From: Brevipalpus yothersi
Lineage: Eukaryota > Arthropoda > Arachnida > Trombidiformes > Tenuipalpidae
NCBI GenBank assembly: GCA_003956705.1
Contig: QZCP01000335.1
Span: forward strand, 186,001-250,000
Reading direction: 5' to 3'
Length of the DNA stretch: 64,000 bases
Shown here: positions 48,507 through 60,186 of the stretch, piece by piece
Numbering within the stretch: position 1 is the first letter of the stretch
Layout of the letters: every line of letters begins with the position of its first letter
Notes under the pieces: generated by a model
Told to the model about the DNA's origin: nothing
Database searches by the model: none
Seen by the model: only the letters and a program-made list of their open reading frames with translations
Position numbers and translations under genes: made by a program

Positions 48507-48604
48507 TTGACACAGTAAAAGATTATGCAATTACATCAATTGATGCAATTGATGTAATTTATTGTAATGATTAAAATTAGTTCAAGAAAGAGAATCAATA
48601 CTGA

Positions 48605-49085
48605 TTATTAACAAACCATATCAGTAAGAACGATGTGAAAAGATAGCGGTATTAAAAAATTTGAATTAAAATGGCGACTGGAACTTTAAATGCCTTAAGA
48701 ACACGTCTTTTCAATGAACATTTTTCATGCCGTTCTTCGCCAAGCGCCTTCAAATGGCCATGAACATTCGGAAGGTGGCGAAGTCTATCGTTAAGAAGTA
48801 TCTTTCGTTAACGTAACGGGACTGTAATGATTCAATCGGGAACCAAGAGTTTTTCACTGATTAATATCAATTTGGTTTGAATTATCATCTCAAATCTTTT
48901 ACAGTTATCATCAACTCAGCATGTAATTAGTCGAATGCTGGATCGAAGAGTTGACTGTTGGTTTTTTATCTTGATGAATTATAATCTATCGATGAATGTT
49001 CACCAGAACAGCTAGCCATATTGCACTATCTCTTCATATTTCAAATATTAATCTCCATCCGATGGAAAGTAATATGAATAAGGAT
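48605..49085. repeat. Module R, copy 3 (upstream of T9)
   Basis: Nearly the same sequence as the copies at 32690 and 41430, with the hairpin at 48735-48783. Similarity stops at about 49085. Confidence 0.87.
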
Positions 49086-50810
49086 GGAGATCAAAGAAAG
49101 TGTGTTAGAAGATCATTTTGATCGATTGGTTTGCAAAAATCTTGAGCTGTGTGAATATGAGGAAACTCATTAAATATGGATCACAATATGAGCTGGAATT
49201 TGAGACATGATTGTCTTGAGAGTAATTTTGATCAAAATAGCTTCAAACTAAATGATGGAAGTTCAGCTAACAGTAAAGCTTTACTTGATTTGCGATCTTG
49301 AAAAAGCTAAGCAGGTAGAGCCACATAAATTCTGTGACTAGCGTTTTGGAGGGAATTTTTTGCATCTACTGGAGAAACACAATAAATCAAAATTAATTGA
49401 GCAGTTGGAATTAAGTGGGGGGAACTCATTATGAATGTTTCATTGCTGAAGTCCATTGCTTGATGATTTTTTGTAAGAGAATTTCTTTGATGATGCTGTG
49501 GAAACTTCACATCTCAAAATTTTCATACGTGTACCTAAAACACACGGCCATCATAAAGATACATACATGTAATAGAAAAATCTTTTTGTGAACTAAACTT
49601 GGTTCCAACTCATCTAAATTCCGGTCGCAAAAGGAGAACCCAGAACGATATTAAAGTATCTAATCTTTCATTTTCGCTAGTTTCATTGATAAGTTCCTGG
49701 TTGGGTTGCTGTTTGACAACCGTCTTCTTCAGCGGGAAAATCGCTCTACACACGTGTACACAAGTTAATCTCGGTGACTTTAGCATAAGCATAACACTTC
49801 CGAGATAAATTTGAGGATGTTGAAACATTCTTTACATGTTAATAAAAAGAAAAGATATCCGGTATTGTTCGTCCCGATTCTGTTCTTTACCGGCGTATAG
49901 CGCATTTTTTTCCAACATTGTAGTCGATGTATCCTTGCTTATTTTAGCCCAGTCTCTCCGGCGATAACGTAGTCTGCTATGAATTGTCAATTTCTCCTCA
50001 TTTAGAAAAATTAACTCACAGTGGCCGCATTTCTTCCAGAATCCAGTATGTTCTTCTTGAAAATGGCTTATATTATAATAGTTCGTTCTTGTTCTCTTTC
50101 TTGGTTTTGCAGAGGATGCAATAAAATTCCATTTTTTGCAGCCATTGAATCTAATAAAAACAATTAAAGATTTTTCTTAATTCTTTGATTGTGCATACTA
50201 GGAATTTCCCCCCTTCTTAATTCCTGACAAGACAGCCATCGTATTGATGAATTCTTGGTCATTAAACATCGTGATTCTGTCATCAACTTGGAAGTCATCC
50301 GATCCATTCAATAAAGGGTCCCGCAATACTTATAATTCGTGGCGAGACCGATCACATCGCGTTCATTATCGGATTATCAATTCTGTTTCGTTTAACTATG
50401 TATGTTGAATTTCTGGCTTGTCCATTTATTATTTCATTCTCTTTACACTCACAGCACAGATTGGCAGGTTCGAATCTGCATTGATGTGGTAAACATTTTT
50501 CATTTTTCATTTGCTGTCAATTGGAAACAGTTTTTGTCTGCTTGCTCCATTTGGCATGAGAGTTTTGATAATATTCTTCTCGCAATTTTCCAATTTCCAT
50601 TTATCTTACAGGTAGTTGGATGACGTTATTATGATCTTCTCAACCATCCTGAGATTTGTCTTTGATTCGTCCTAGAAAGAGGTGTGGATTAATTTTTCAT
50701 TGAACTTGAGTGATTTAGCCACTCTTGAATGTTTTGTTTCTGGTTAATAGCTTTCATTTACACTGGATGGTGTTAAACTATCAGAGTGACTATCGTTATC
50801 GTTTTTGAGG
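49086..50810. other. Spacer with no recognised gene
   Basis: Short open frames on both strands near 49600-49830 overlap and resemble nothing I know. The part 49600-50350 is somewhat richer in CG than its surroundings, which may mark an old insertion. Nothing firm is seen. Confidence 0.4.
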
Positions 50811-50815
50811 CCAGT

Positions 50816-51055
50816 CTTTAATACTCAGTGGAGTACAGCGTCTCCATGCCTGTCCTAACCAAGTCCCATCGCCACCGTACGAGCGGATTATGGCTCATCT
50901 ATTCGATAAAGATCAACCATGTGCTGCAAGAATATTCCGTGAGGTTAGTGATTTCAACTGGGCACAGGTGCAACCAGAAATGAGAGGAAAGTTACTTCAC
51001 TGCTCGGTTTTGATGAGTTATTACTTAGTGGCGGGAAAAATTACCGCAGAAAGTA
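50816..51055 (+). pseudogene. Exon-like fragment of an unrecognised gene
   Basis: After a GGCCAG acceptor-like site an open stretch reads SLILSGVQRLHACPNQ and later ARIFREVSDFNWAQVQPEM, which looks like genuine conserved protein. It then runs directly into a carboxypeptidase fragment (AESMNDPAND) and a stop. I cannot name the source gene. No other exon of it is seen, so it is probably a captured piece. Confidence 0.4.
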
Positions 51056-51385
51056 TGAACGATCCAGCAAATGATCATTCTAGTTTTGTGACTCCATAAT
51101 AGATTTGGATACAGTTCTTTGATAGAAAATTTGTACTGGAAATGGACCGCTGAGTTTGACCAACAAGGGAAAACCATCACTGTGATCAATTACACCTGGG
51201 AAAAAGTTGGGAATATGATATTTTTGGAATCTCCTGCTGGTGTTGGATATTCCTATTCTGATTCGAAAAATTACACCACCGATGATAATAAAACTGCTCT
51301 TGACAATCTGAACGCTGTAGGAGCATTTCTCGAAAAGTGTATACAGGATAAAAAGAATGGCTTTTTTGTGACTGGTGAAAGCTAG
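51050..51385 (+). pseudogene. Serine carboxypeptidase relic 1
   Basis: Two pieces match the intact gene at 51917: AESMNDPAND at about 51050-51080 and, after a deletion removing the WLNGGPGC region, ITVINYTWEKVGNMIFLESP onward to the nucleophile motif TGES. The codon after that serine is TAG, and similarity ends there. Confidence 0.88.
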
Positions 51386-51916
51386 ACGAATCAAGTAATC
51401 AAGATAAATTGTGCTTGAGAAGAAGAAATCATCTTTATTCTCAACCGAACTCACCGATTGACGAGGATCTTATGATTTCATCAAATATTTTGAATCAAAA
51501 TCATGTTATACACGAATTAGTAGTTGAAATATAGCTTGATGATTTGGATTGTAATTCATCTGCATAAATTAAATTCAAAAACTCTCTGATGAGATCCCTC
51601 TGACAGCTGCTCATGATCTATCCATGCCCATGATACAGCCGATTTGATTATGATTGAGCAATACAGCTATGAAAATCGAGTTTGAACACAGTTGCATATC
51701 ATTTGTATATTTGTGATGAGATAGCATTGGCTAGTGTTCTTACGTACGTAGTCATGATCATCATTTATTCTTGCGAAATTCTAGAGACTGTTATCCTTGA
51801 GGGATTACAGCTGCTGACACGCAGATAACAATTGTTGTCAGCTTTATTATGATTATCTAAAAAGTTCATTCAATACTGTGGGGCTACTGATAGCAAGTAA
51901 TATCTAGATTATTCAA

Positions 51917-53344
51917 ATGTTGGAGAGTTTTGCAGTGAAAATGAAGTACTTCTATGTAACCTGTTTGTTGACCATTAATGTTTTTGCCATCAATTTTTTG
52001 GGTATAGATGTCACCGAAACAAACATGAATGATGATACCTTAATTGAATCACTTCCCGGAATATCTGGAAAGATTCCTTTCAATCTTTACTCTGGATATG
52101 TTCATATTGAGGGTGGAAAACATCTTTATTATATGTTCGCTGAGAGCATGAACGATCCAGCTAATGATCCTGTGGTTTTGTGGCTTAATGGTGGACCCGG
52201 TTGTAGTTCTCTATTAGGATTTTGGACTGTACAAGGGTCATACAGATTGGATTTATTGAGTGGCAACATCACCATTAACAATTATGCCTGGAATAAAGTT
52301 GCGAATATGATATTTTTGGAATCTCCTGCTGGTGTTGGATATTCCTATTCTGATTCGAAAAATTACACCACCGATGATAATAAAACTGCTCTGGACAATC
52401 TGAATGCTGTAAGAGCATTTTTCGAAAAGTATCCACAATACAGAAAGAATGATTTTTTCGTGGCCGGTGAAAGTTATGCTGGAGTTTATGTTTCAACATT
52501 ATCAGCTTTATTGGCCGACGAAACTGATATTAACTTCAAAGGATTTGCTATTGGCAATGGTTTACTTGATTCACAATTGACAGTTGATTCTGCTATATAT
52601 TATTGTTATTATCATGGAATTTTATCAGAGTATCATTGGGAGTCTCTGTTGAAGACTTGCGATTGTGATGCCATAGAGCCATGTCCTTTTTCAACAAGTC
52701 CAAATATCGATTGCAGGCGTTTGGCTAGTAGATTATTCATTCAAGGATCTTACACGAATATAGATTTTTATGATATTTATGCCCCCTGTTTAACAAAAGA
52801 CATAGAAAATAGTGCCGAAAGACTGTCATCGCCATTTTATGATATCGAATTGGACCCTATTCTGTCGAACTCAGTAGAACAGTTGGCTCAATTCAGAGGA
52901 CAGTATCCATGCTCAGTGAATCTTGAGAAACTCTACTACTACATGAATCATCCCAATCTACGTCGAATTCTCAACATACCTGATGCTGCTCCAAAATGGA
53001 TGGATTGTCGAAAACTTCCATATTCTGCTCAAATGCGAGGAAGTGTTAAGCAATACGTTCTCCATGCTCTTCGTGCTGGAAAGTATGCTACTATATACAA
53101 TGGTGATCTGGATGTTATAAGCAATTTTTTAGGGGCTAGATGGTTCGTAAATGGACTGGGCTTGGAAACTATTCGAGATTATCGGGTATGGACTGATAAT
53201 AATCAGGTAGCTGGATGGGTTCAAGACTTCACAAATCTCACACTTGTCACTGTTCGAGGTGGAAATCATTTTGTTCCAGAATCGAAGCCATCAGCTGCGC
53301 TGAAGCTTTTCAAAGCTTTTCTTCAAAACCAGCCTCTTGATTAG
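51917..53344 (+). CDS. Secreted S10 serine carboxypeptidase
   Basis: This is one open exon of 475 residues. S10 peptidases (cathepsin A, carboxypeptidase Y) remove carboxyl-terminal residues at acid pH, in lysosomes or outside the cell. A second in-frame Met at 51941 starts a good signal peptide (MKYFYVTCLLTINVFA), so it may be the true start. Family motifs in order: LWLNGGPGCSSL (about residue 88), FLESPAGVGYSYS, GESYAGVY with nucleophile Ser186, YNGDLDVISN with the likely Asp at 399, and GGNHFVPESKP with His451. All three catalytic residues are present. Cysteines and potential N-glycosylation sites are common, as expected for a secreted enzyme. Its flanks hold decayed relatives, and serpin genes follow. 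Confidence 0.9.
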   Translation: MLESFAVKMKYFYVTCLLTINVFAINFLGIDVTETNMNDDTLIESLPGISGKIPFNLYSGYVHIEGGKHLYYMFAESMNDPANDPVVLWLNGGPGCSSLLGFWTVQGSYRLDLLSGNITINNYAWNKVANMIFLESPAGVGYSYSDSKNYTTDDNKTALDNLNAVRAFFEKYPQYRKNDFFVAGESYAGVYVSTLSALLADETDINFKGFAIGNGLLDSQLTVDSAIYYCYYHGILSEYHWESLLKTCDCDAIEPCPFSTSPNIDCRRLASRLFIQGSYTNIDFYDIYAPCLTKDIENSAERLSSPFYDIELDPILSNSVEQLAQFRGQYPCSVNLEKLYYYMNHPNLRRILNIPDAAPKWMDCRKLPYSAQMRGSVKQYVLHALRAGKYATIYNGDLDVISNFLGARWFVNGLGLETIRDYRVWTDNNQVAGWVQDFTNLTLVTVRGGNHFVPESKPSAALKLFKAFLQNQPLD

Positions 53345-54417
53345 GGACAAATTTTGATTAATAATTAATATTTAATTGATTCCATCAATTATCATGCTTT
53401 CAAGTTGGCCCCCAATTGTTTTCCTTGCCCTTTAATTTACCAAGAAATTTTCTCTTCTCGACTTTCCAGCAGATCATTTGGATTTCTTCCAAATCTTATT
53501 CTAGTTCATTCAAAACATTCATCAACTATCTTTTAGCGATAATCTCAGGGTCAATGAATGCACGTAAATCTGTATAGGATAGAATTGATGACTGACCTTC
53601 ATGATAGAGATGATCACTTAATGCTTCAGAATTGAGAAATTTGGTAGGTTGAGTGAAGTGTAAGAGGGTGATAGAGAACTCAGCTTATTGATCTCTTGGA
53701 GGAATTCGTTTATGATAATTTCAACAAGAATTATGCATTGATTTGGATGAAGTACACTTGTAGAATTAATGGAGAAAAGAAATCCGAACCGGAATCCGGT
53801 AGATAATTATGTGAGTTTATTCTGAGACTGCTTGTTTGGGAATTCTCAAAGCAATTATCATCAAGATTGGTATAAAAATGATCAAGACAACTTGCTGTGA
53901 CTGTCTTAGAAGTGCAATATTCGTGAATGTTTCCTCTAATGAATTCTTGAGGAGATTCATGGAAACTAAGAATAAGTGCTATGAAATTTAAAGTTTCTGT
54001 GAGCTTATCTTCAACTTTGTTCATTATCTTCTTTTTTCTGTTAGTTACAGTATACAACAGTTCAACCGAAATTCATCCTCAATTTTTCATCAATGGTAAT
54101 CTTCAAAACGGAAAGTTGATACTATTTCGATTCACCTGAATATTGAGTTAATATTTGGAATCCGAGCCGTGGAGATAAGTAATGTTTGCATGAAAACTGA
54201 AGCCTTATACTACCATAACCCTAGTATAACTACATGTATGCATATATACGTGCTCAGTGAATTTGTAATCATTAGAGTTTGCGAAGAGAGAAAAATCATC
54301 ATTTTTTTGCATGAAAGTTTTAGATCAATCTTTGAGAGTTATTTATCAATCACTTGTACCAGTTTTCCACTCAAATTCTCCAGAGACAATAGGCACTGAT
54401 AATAAGATTCCAAGATA
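53345..54417. other. Spacer and serpin A upstream region
   Basis: From about 53690 the sequence is shared with the upstream regions of serpins B (56485-57157) and C (61560-61841), so the tandem unit included roughly 700 bases of 5' flank. No other gene is seen. Confidence 0.6.
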
Positions 54418-55778
54418 ATGAACCATTGTCGGAAGTTCAACATTTTATTGTTGGTGGTGTTAACTCTGTTCAACCTGTTCAGCTGTTATCCGAATCATGA
54501 AAAGTTCCTTTATGAAAATACGGTTAATTTTTATTCTCACGAATATCTTCGACAGCTTTCTAGAGAAAGACCAACAGAAAATATTATATTTTCTCCTCTG
54601 AGTATTTATGTTTGTTACACAATGCTCATGGCTGGTGCTCGTGGACACACTTGGCATGATTTGATGTTCTCATTGCGATTAGATATTATATCCAAAGAGG
54701 AAGAAGAGAGAGAAAAAATTACCAAAGCATTCGCAGAGGTAGTCATTCATCGAGATTCCTACAGTATATCTAATAATGTATTCCCATTTTTCATTTTTCA
54801 ATTGATAAGCTATCAAGAAATTATTCTAAGAAGTCGAGTGTACTCAGTAGTAATTTACTTGCCATATCAAATAAGCTTGAAGTGAAACCTGAATACGAGA
54901 AGATAGTCAATGAACAGTATCTTGCAGAGCTTATGAAAGCAAATTTTAAAAATCCACAAGAAGTTCAAAAAAAGATAAACTCATGGGTTGCCAAGAAAAC
55001 AAAGAAACTAATCCCAAAAATGCTCGAGGAGCCTCCAGAACCAGATACAGAGCTAATTTTGTTGAACGCAGTGTATTTCAAAGGCATATGGAATCGATCA
55101 TTTATTGTCAATAATACTTTACAAGAAACATTCACAAATGCTGATGGATCAAGGTCAAAAGTCAATTTCATGCATGACAAATCTAAGGGAAAAAGTCCCC
55201 TACTTCTGAGATATACAGATAATGCATGTGCAGGCCCTAGATATTGTGAGGTACATATTGAGCTCTCAATCAATCAATACAAAATTCATTCATATTCCTT
55301 TCTAACTTGACAGGCTATAGAGCTTCCTTACAAAGACTCGATGAGTATGATCATAGCTCTGCCATATAAAGACATAGGACTCCATCGAGTGATTGAGGCT
55401 TACGGATTGCTGAGTGCTGTGTATACGGTTTTGAAATCGAAGCGAAAAAGAATACAGACACTCAGTATACCTAAATTCAAGCTCAGCAAAGAATATGATA
55501 TGGAAGAATTTGTGAACTTAAAAGAAATAAGTTCTGATAAAGCTGATTTCTCTGGAATTTCTGATAAACCCTTGAAAGTCAGCAAGTCTATCCACAAAGC
55601 TGCTATCGAAGTGAATGAAGAGGGAACACATGCTGCAGCAGCAACCAGCGTTGAAATGGTGTTAAAAGCTGCCAAAATGCCTGGTATTTCTTTTGTAGTC
55701 AATCGTCCATTTGCCTTCTTCATATATGATAAATCCAAAGAAATGATACTATTTTTAGGTGTAATCAACAAACTTTAA
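54418..55778 (+). CDS. Serpin A, secreted (3 exons)
   Basis: Exons 54418-54738, 54810-55250 and 55314-55778 join in phase 0 to 408 residues. Serpins trap serine or cysteine proteases through a cleaved reactive loop. A signal peptide is visible (NILLLVVLTLFNLFSC). Core motifs are NIIFSPLSIYVCYTMLMAGA, INSWVAKKTKKLIPKML, LILLNAVYFKGIWNRSF and VNRPFAFFIYD. The hinge EEGTHAAAATS is well suited to loop insertion, so an inhibitory serpin is expected. Counting from the hinge puts P1 at Lys372 (VLK-AAK), which suggests a trypsin-like target. Introns are 71 and 63 bases. The first must be spliced, since the frame otherwise stops. Confidence 0.9.
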
Positions 55779-57157
55779 AATTTTATTAAATGAATATATT
55801 TGGTTAGGTGGTGATTTTTTCATCATTTTCCTTCCCTGCATTCCAACTGCCAGTCCTATCTGGGAATCAATTATTTGAATTGATTCTTTCAGATGTCTTA
55901 GTACTACTGCTTCCATAGCATCCTTCTGAGAAGATGTGTTCCAATTTATTACTTCATTTTCCATCCTACAGAGTATTGTATTCCTCTAGTCAGATCATGC
56001 TGTTACGAGTGCAATTCTTCATCTTTCGAATATGTAAGCCTAACTTTTTCAAAGAGTGAGCCTTAAATGTTTTCTTCTGATGCAATGAGAATCTTACCCA
56101 TACATGCGCTGGAAAAAATCAAAAATTATTTTCTCTAATTTACTCTATTCATGTTTTTGGATTAAAAAATTAACTGAACCACTCAAAAATCCAATCTGGT
56201 TTTATTTCAAGACCCCGTTCAAAGGTTTCCAAGCCTCAAAAGGAACATCCATGTACTCTCGATTTCAATCCATCCAAAATGAACGAATGAATAGAAAAAT
56301 GGCCACAAGAAAATCAATGACGAAGGGAAATGACTAGATGCGCTCAGGGAAACATTGATTGAATCTTGGAATATTTCACGATTGATGATAATATCTCTAT
56401 TTGAATATTTGATTGCTTGAAAGATCGTATTTTTTTATTCTTGAACATTCAAATCACTGAAATTCGGTGTGAAGTGAAATGATTGGTCTCTAGGAGGAAT
56501 TCGTTTATGATATTTTGAACAAGAATCCATACAGATTACTTTTAGATTTGAATGAAGTATTCTAGTGAATTCAATGACGTATAAAAATTGATAGATGAAT
56601 ATGTCAGTATATTCTGACACTGTTAGTTTGGGAATTCTCAAAGCAATAATCATCAAGACTGATATTAAAATGATCAGAAAAACTAACTTTGACTATCTCA
56701 CACGTGCCTAGTATCTGATGAATGTATCTCTTGCCAAATTCTTGAGAAGCTTTTGGGAAAACGCTATGAAATCCAAATTTTCTGTATGCTTATCTTCAAT
56801 TTTGTTAATTATCTCATTTTTTCTGTTACTTACAGCATTCAACTGTTCAACATAAATTCATTCTCAATTTTCCATCAATAATAACCTTGAAAACGAAAGT
56901 TGAAACTATCTCCATCCCCATGAACATTGAGTTAGTATCTGAAATTCAAGCCCTGAAAATTAATTTGCTCAAAAACTGAAGCCTTATACTACATTTGCAT
57001 GTATACGTGTACAGTGGATTTGTAATCATTAGAGGGAGAAAAGTCATAGGTTTTTCCATGAAATTTTCAATCGATCCTCAATAACTATTTACCAGATCAC
57101 TTGTACGGTTGTTACACTAAAATTATCCAGAGACAGTAGTACTGATAACAAGATTCC
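55779..57157. other. Spacer between serpins A and B
   Basis: No gene is seen. From about 56485 it is the duplicated serpin 5' flank. A plus-strand frame at 56104-56337 has no recognisable product. Confidence 0.5.
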
Positions 57158-58505
57158 ATGATAATGAACTATTGTTTGAAGTTCAGCATTTTCCTGTTCA
57201 TTGTGTTAACTCTTTCTAACCTGTTAAGCTGTTTTCCCATTTTAGAATGGTACGTCGATTATTTTACTCAAGAAACCCTCAAAAAGTTTACTGAAGCGAA
57301 ACCAACAGAAAATATTATATTTTCTCCTCTGAGCATTTATACTGGTATGACAATGCTCATGGCTGGTGCTAATAAATACACTTGGCTTGATTTGGCAGCC
57401 TCATTGAAGTTCAGTAATGCAGTCGTAAGTAGAAAAGATGCAAAAGAAAGAGTCACAGAAACGTTCTCAGAGGTAGTAATCTATCTAAACTTCTACAACA
57501 TACCTAATTATATCTTTCTATTTTTCGATTGATAAGCTTTCAAGATATTATTCTAAGAAATCGAGTGTGATGGGTAGTAATTTACTCGCCATATCGGACA
57601 AGTTAGAAGTGAAACCTGGATTCAAGAAGATAATCACCCAACAATATCTTGCAGAGCTAATGAAAGTAAATTTTAAAAACCCAGAAGACGTTCAAGAAAA
57701 GATTAACTCATGGGTCGCCAAGAAAACAAAGAACCTTATCCCAAAAATGCTCAAGGAACCTCCGGAACCAATTACAGAGCTGATTTTGTTGAACGCAGTG
57801 CATTTCAAAGGCACATGGAATCGATCATTTATTGTCAAAAATACTTTACAAGAAACATTCACAAATGCTGATGGATCAAAGTCAAAAGTCAATTTTATGC
57901 ATGAAAAATCCAAGGGAAAAAATCCCCTAATTTTGAGATATACAGAGGAAGGATGTGGAAATTCTTATAAGTGTCAGGTATATTCTGAGCTCTTAATCAA
58001 CCAACGCAAAACTCATTCATATTCCTTTCTAACTCGACAGACTATTGAGCTTCCTTACAAAGACTCGATGAGTATGATCATAGTTCTGCCAGATAAAAAT
58101 ACACCACTCCGTCAAGCGCTGAACAGTTTCATAATGGGGACAGTTCTTCACGAAATTGAAAGAGCTGGGCAAAGCCGAATACAAATACTTAGTATACCTA
58201 AATTCAACCTCACCAAAGAATATCATATGAAAGAATTCGTGAACTTCCAACTGATAAGTTCTAATAGTGCTGATTTCTCTGATATTTCCGATACACCCTT
58301 GAAAGTCAGCAAGTCTATCCACAAGGTTGCTATCGAAGTGAATGAAGAGGGAACACATGCTGCAGCGGCAACCAGCGTTGAAATGGTACAAAAAGCTGCC
58401 ATAAATCCTGGTATTTCTTTCGTAGCCAATCGTCCTTTTGTCTTCTTTATATTTGATAATTCCAAAATGGCGATATTGTTTTCAGGTGTAATCAACAAAC
58501 TTTAA
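57158..58505 (+). CDS. Serpin B, secreted (3 exons)
   Basis: Exons 57158-57472, 57537-57977 and 58041-58505 give 406 residues, with introns of 64 and 63 bases at the same places as in serpin A. Signal peptide FSIFLFIVLTLSNLLSC. The shutter and hinge motifs match serpin A, including EEGTHAAAATS. P1 is predicted as Lys370 (VQK-AAI). A second in-frame ATG at 57164 corresponds to the serpin A start, so the two extra residues are uncertain. Confidence 0.9.
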
Positions 58506-59055
58506 AATTTTATTAAATGAATATATTTGGTGGGGGGCAAATTTTTCTCATCACTTCTCCCCCTACAACAAGCATTCCAGCTCATAGTCTTGCCTATTTG
58601 CAATTATTTGAATTGATTCTCTCACATGTTCAAGTAGCAGTACAATCGTAGCATTCTTCTGACAAGATGCATTCCAATCGTACTGTTGCATTACTCTTTT
58701 TCCTATCCTACAGGTAATTGTATTTCACTGGTCAGATCATGCTGTTTACATGATCACGTCCTTTCTACGAATGTAATTCCTCATCTTTCGAATATAGCTC
58801 ATCCTTTCCTTGACGTTCACTCGCTCTGTTTCTATCAAACCTCCGCATATCAAATTTTTTCGTATGAAATGGTCCAATTACATACATGCATTTTTGATTT
58901 CATTAAAATGGAGAGGGAGAACGTAGCATGATATTTTGTCATAAAATCATGATCAATTTTAGATATTGAACTCCGATCGAATTTATCGATCAACTTTATG
59001 ACTGCTACCAATATGGTGGAAGATTAAAATTGAGGTAACTAGCTATTAAGACAAA
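58506..59055. other. Spacer after serpin B
   Basis: No gene is recognised. The first 200 bases resemble the 3' flanks of serpins A and C. Confidence 0.5.
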
Positions 59056-60104
59056 TGGAAACCCCAAATATTTTGGCTTTGTTGCTTAACGGACACATGT
59101 AAGCCTTTAAAGCAGGATACCTATACAAAAAATAGGAAATGAATTTACACTTTGAATTCATATTCCAATCCACTTTCAGAAAAAAATTAGTAGGTTGATA
59201 GGCCTTGTCAATGATTTCCCCTGGAACAAAGTTGCAAATATGATATTCCTGGAGTCTCCTGCTGGTGTTGGGTATTCATATTCTGATTCAGGGAACCATT
59301 TGACTGATGATGGGCAAACTTCTTTGGATAATCTCAATGCTGTGAAGGCATTCTTCGAGAAGTTTCCATAGTTCAAGAAGAACAACTTCTTCGTTACCGG
59401 TGGAAGCTAAGCTAGCATCTACATACCAACGCTATCGGTTCATTTGTTGGATAAACTTGATAACAATTTCAAAGGTTTGGCTATTGGTAATGGGCTTTTC
59501 GATTACAAGTTGTGGGCTGATTCGCCATTTTTCCTCTCCTATTTTCATGGACTCATTCCAGAGAGCGAACATAAATCAGTAGTACAAGCTTGCAACTGCT
59601 CTACTACTTGTCCCTATCGTATATATGACAAGAAGAGGACTAATCCCGATTGCGCGGCAAAAGCCTTGGTACCTTCAATACTTTCACCTTGGGTAGAGTT
59701 TAGGTTCAATCAATATGACATCTACAGACATTTTGATCCAAAATCATCAAAAGTTGGGAGCATGGAATCATTCTCTCAATTTGATGACATCGAAATGGAT
59801 CTGATCGGGCAAGTTTTATGAATAGTGAGACCACACCGGGATTCAGTCTTGTCTGAACCATGTTTGAAATATCAAAATTTCATTGATTACATGAATCATG
59901 TTGACGTTAGACATGCTCTGAACATTACTGATTCTGTTCAAGAATGGTGGATTTGTAATGATAATGTGAACGATCGTTCCAACAAAACATATAAAACGGT
60001 CAAACTACAAATTCTCCAGCTCCTGAATGCTGGCAAGTACAATATGATCTACAATGGTGATACTGATTCAGTCTACGCTATGAAATTCAAAGTTTCTGTA
60101 GGTT
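59056..60104 (+). pseudogene. Serine carboxypeptidase relic 2
   Basis: A decayed S10 gene. A trace of the LWLNGGPG motif is at about 59063, then NKVANMIFLESPAGVGYSY from about 59225, an in-frame TAG at 59389, and the nucleophile motif changed to GGS followed by TAA at 59408. Downstream KGLAIGNGLFDYKLW, the Cys-rich middle and NAGKYNMIYNGDTDS are still readable with a frame change near 59820. At about 60080 it switches abruptly to sequence of the serpin 5' flank. Confidence 0.88.
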
Positions 60105-60186
60105 AATCTTCAATTTTGTTCATTATCTCAACTTCTTTGTTATTGGCAGTATTCAACTGTTTAACGTAAATTCATCCTCACCAATT

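Noticed and set aside
50455..50480. tRNA T-arm-like sequence GGTTCGAATC
   Set aside because: The stem is one pair short and no D-arm, anticodon arm or acceptor stem can be found around it.
51080..52499. Minus-strand frames with FILYTLFEKC-type readings
   Set aside because: They are antisense to the carboxypeptidase gene and relic, and similar to each other only because those are.
57473..57536. Reading of IPNYIF and similar as coding in serpins
   Set aside because: The frame stops in all three serpins. Splicing from GAG|GTAGT to the GATAAG acceptor restores a canonical serpin in each.
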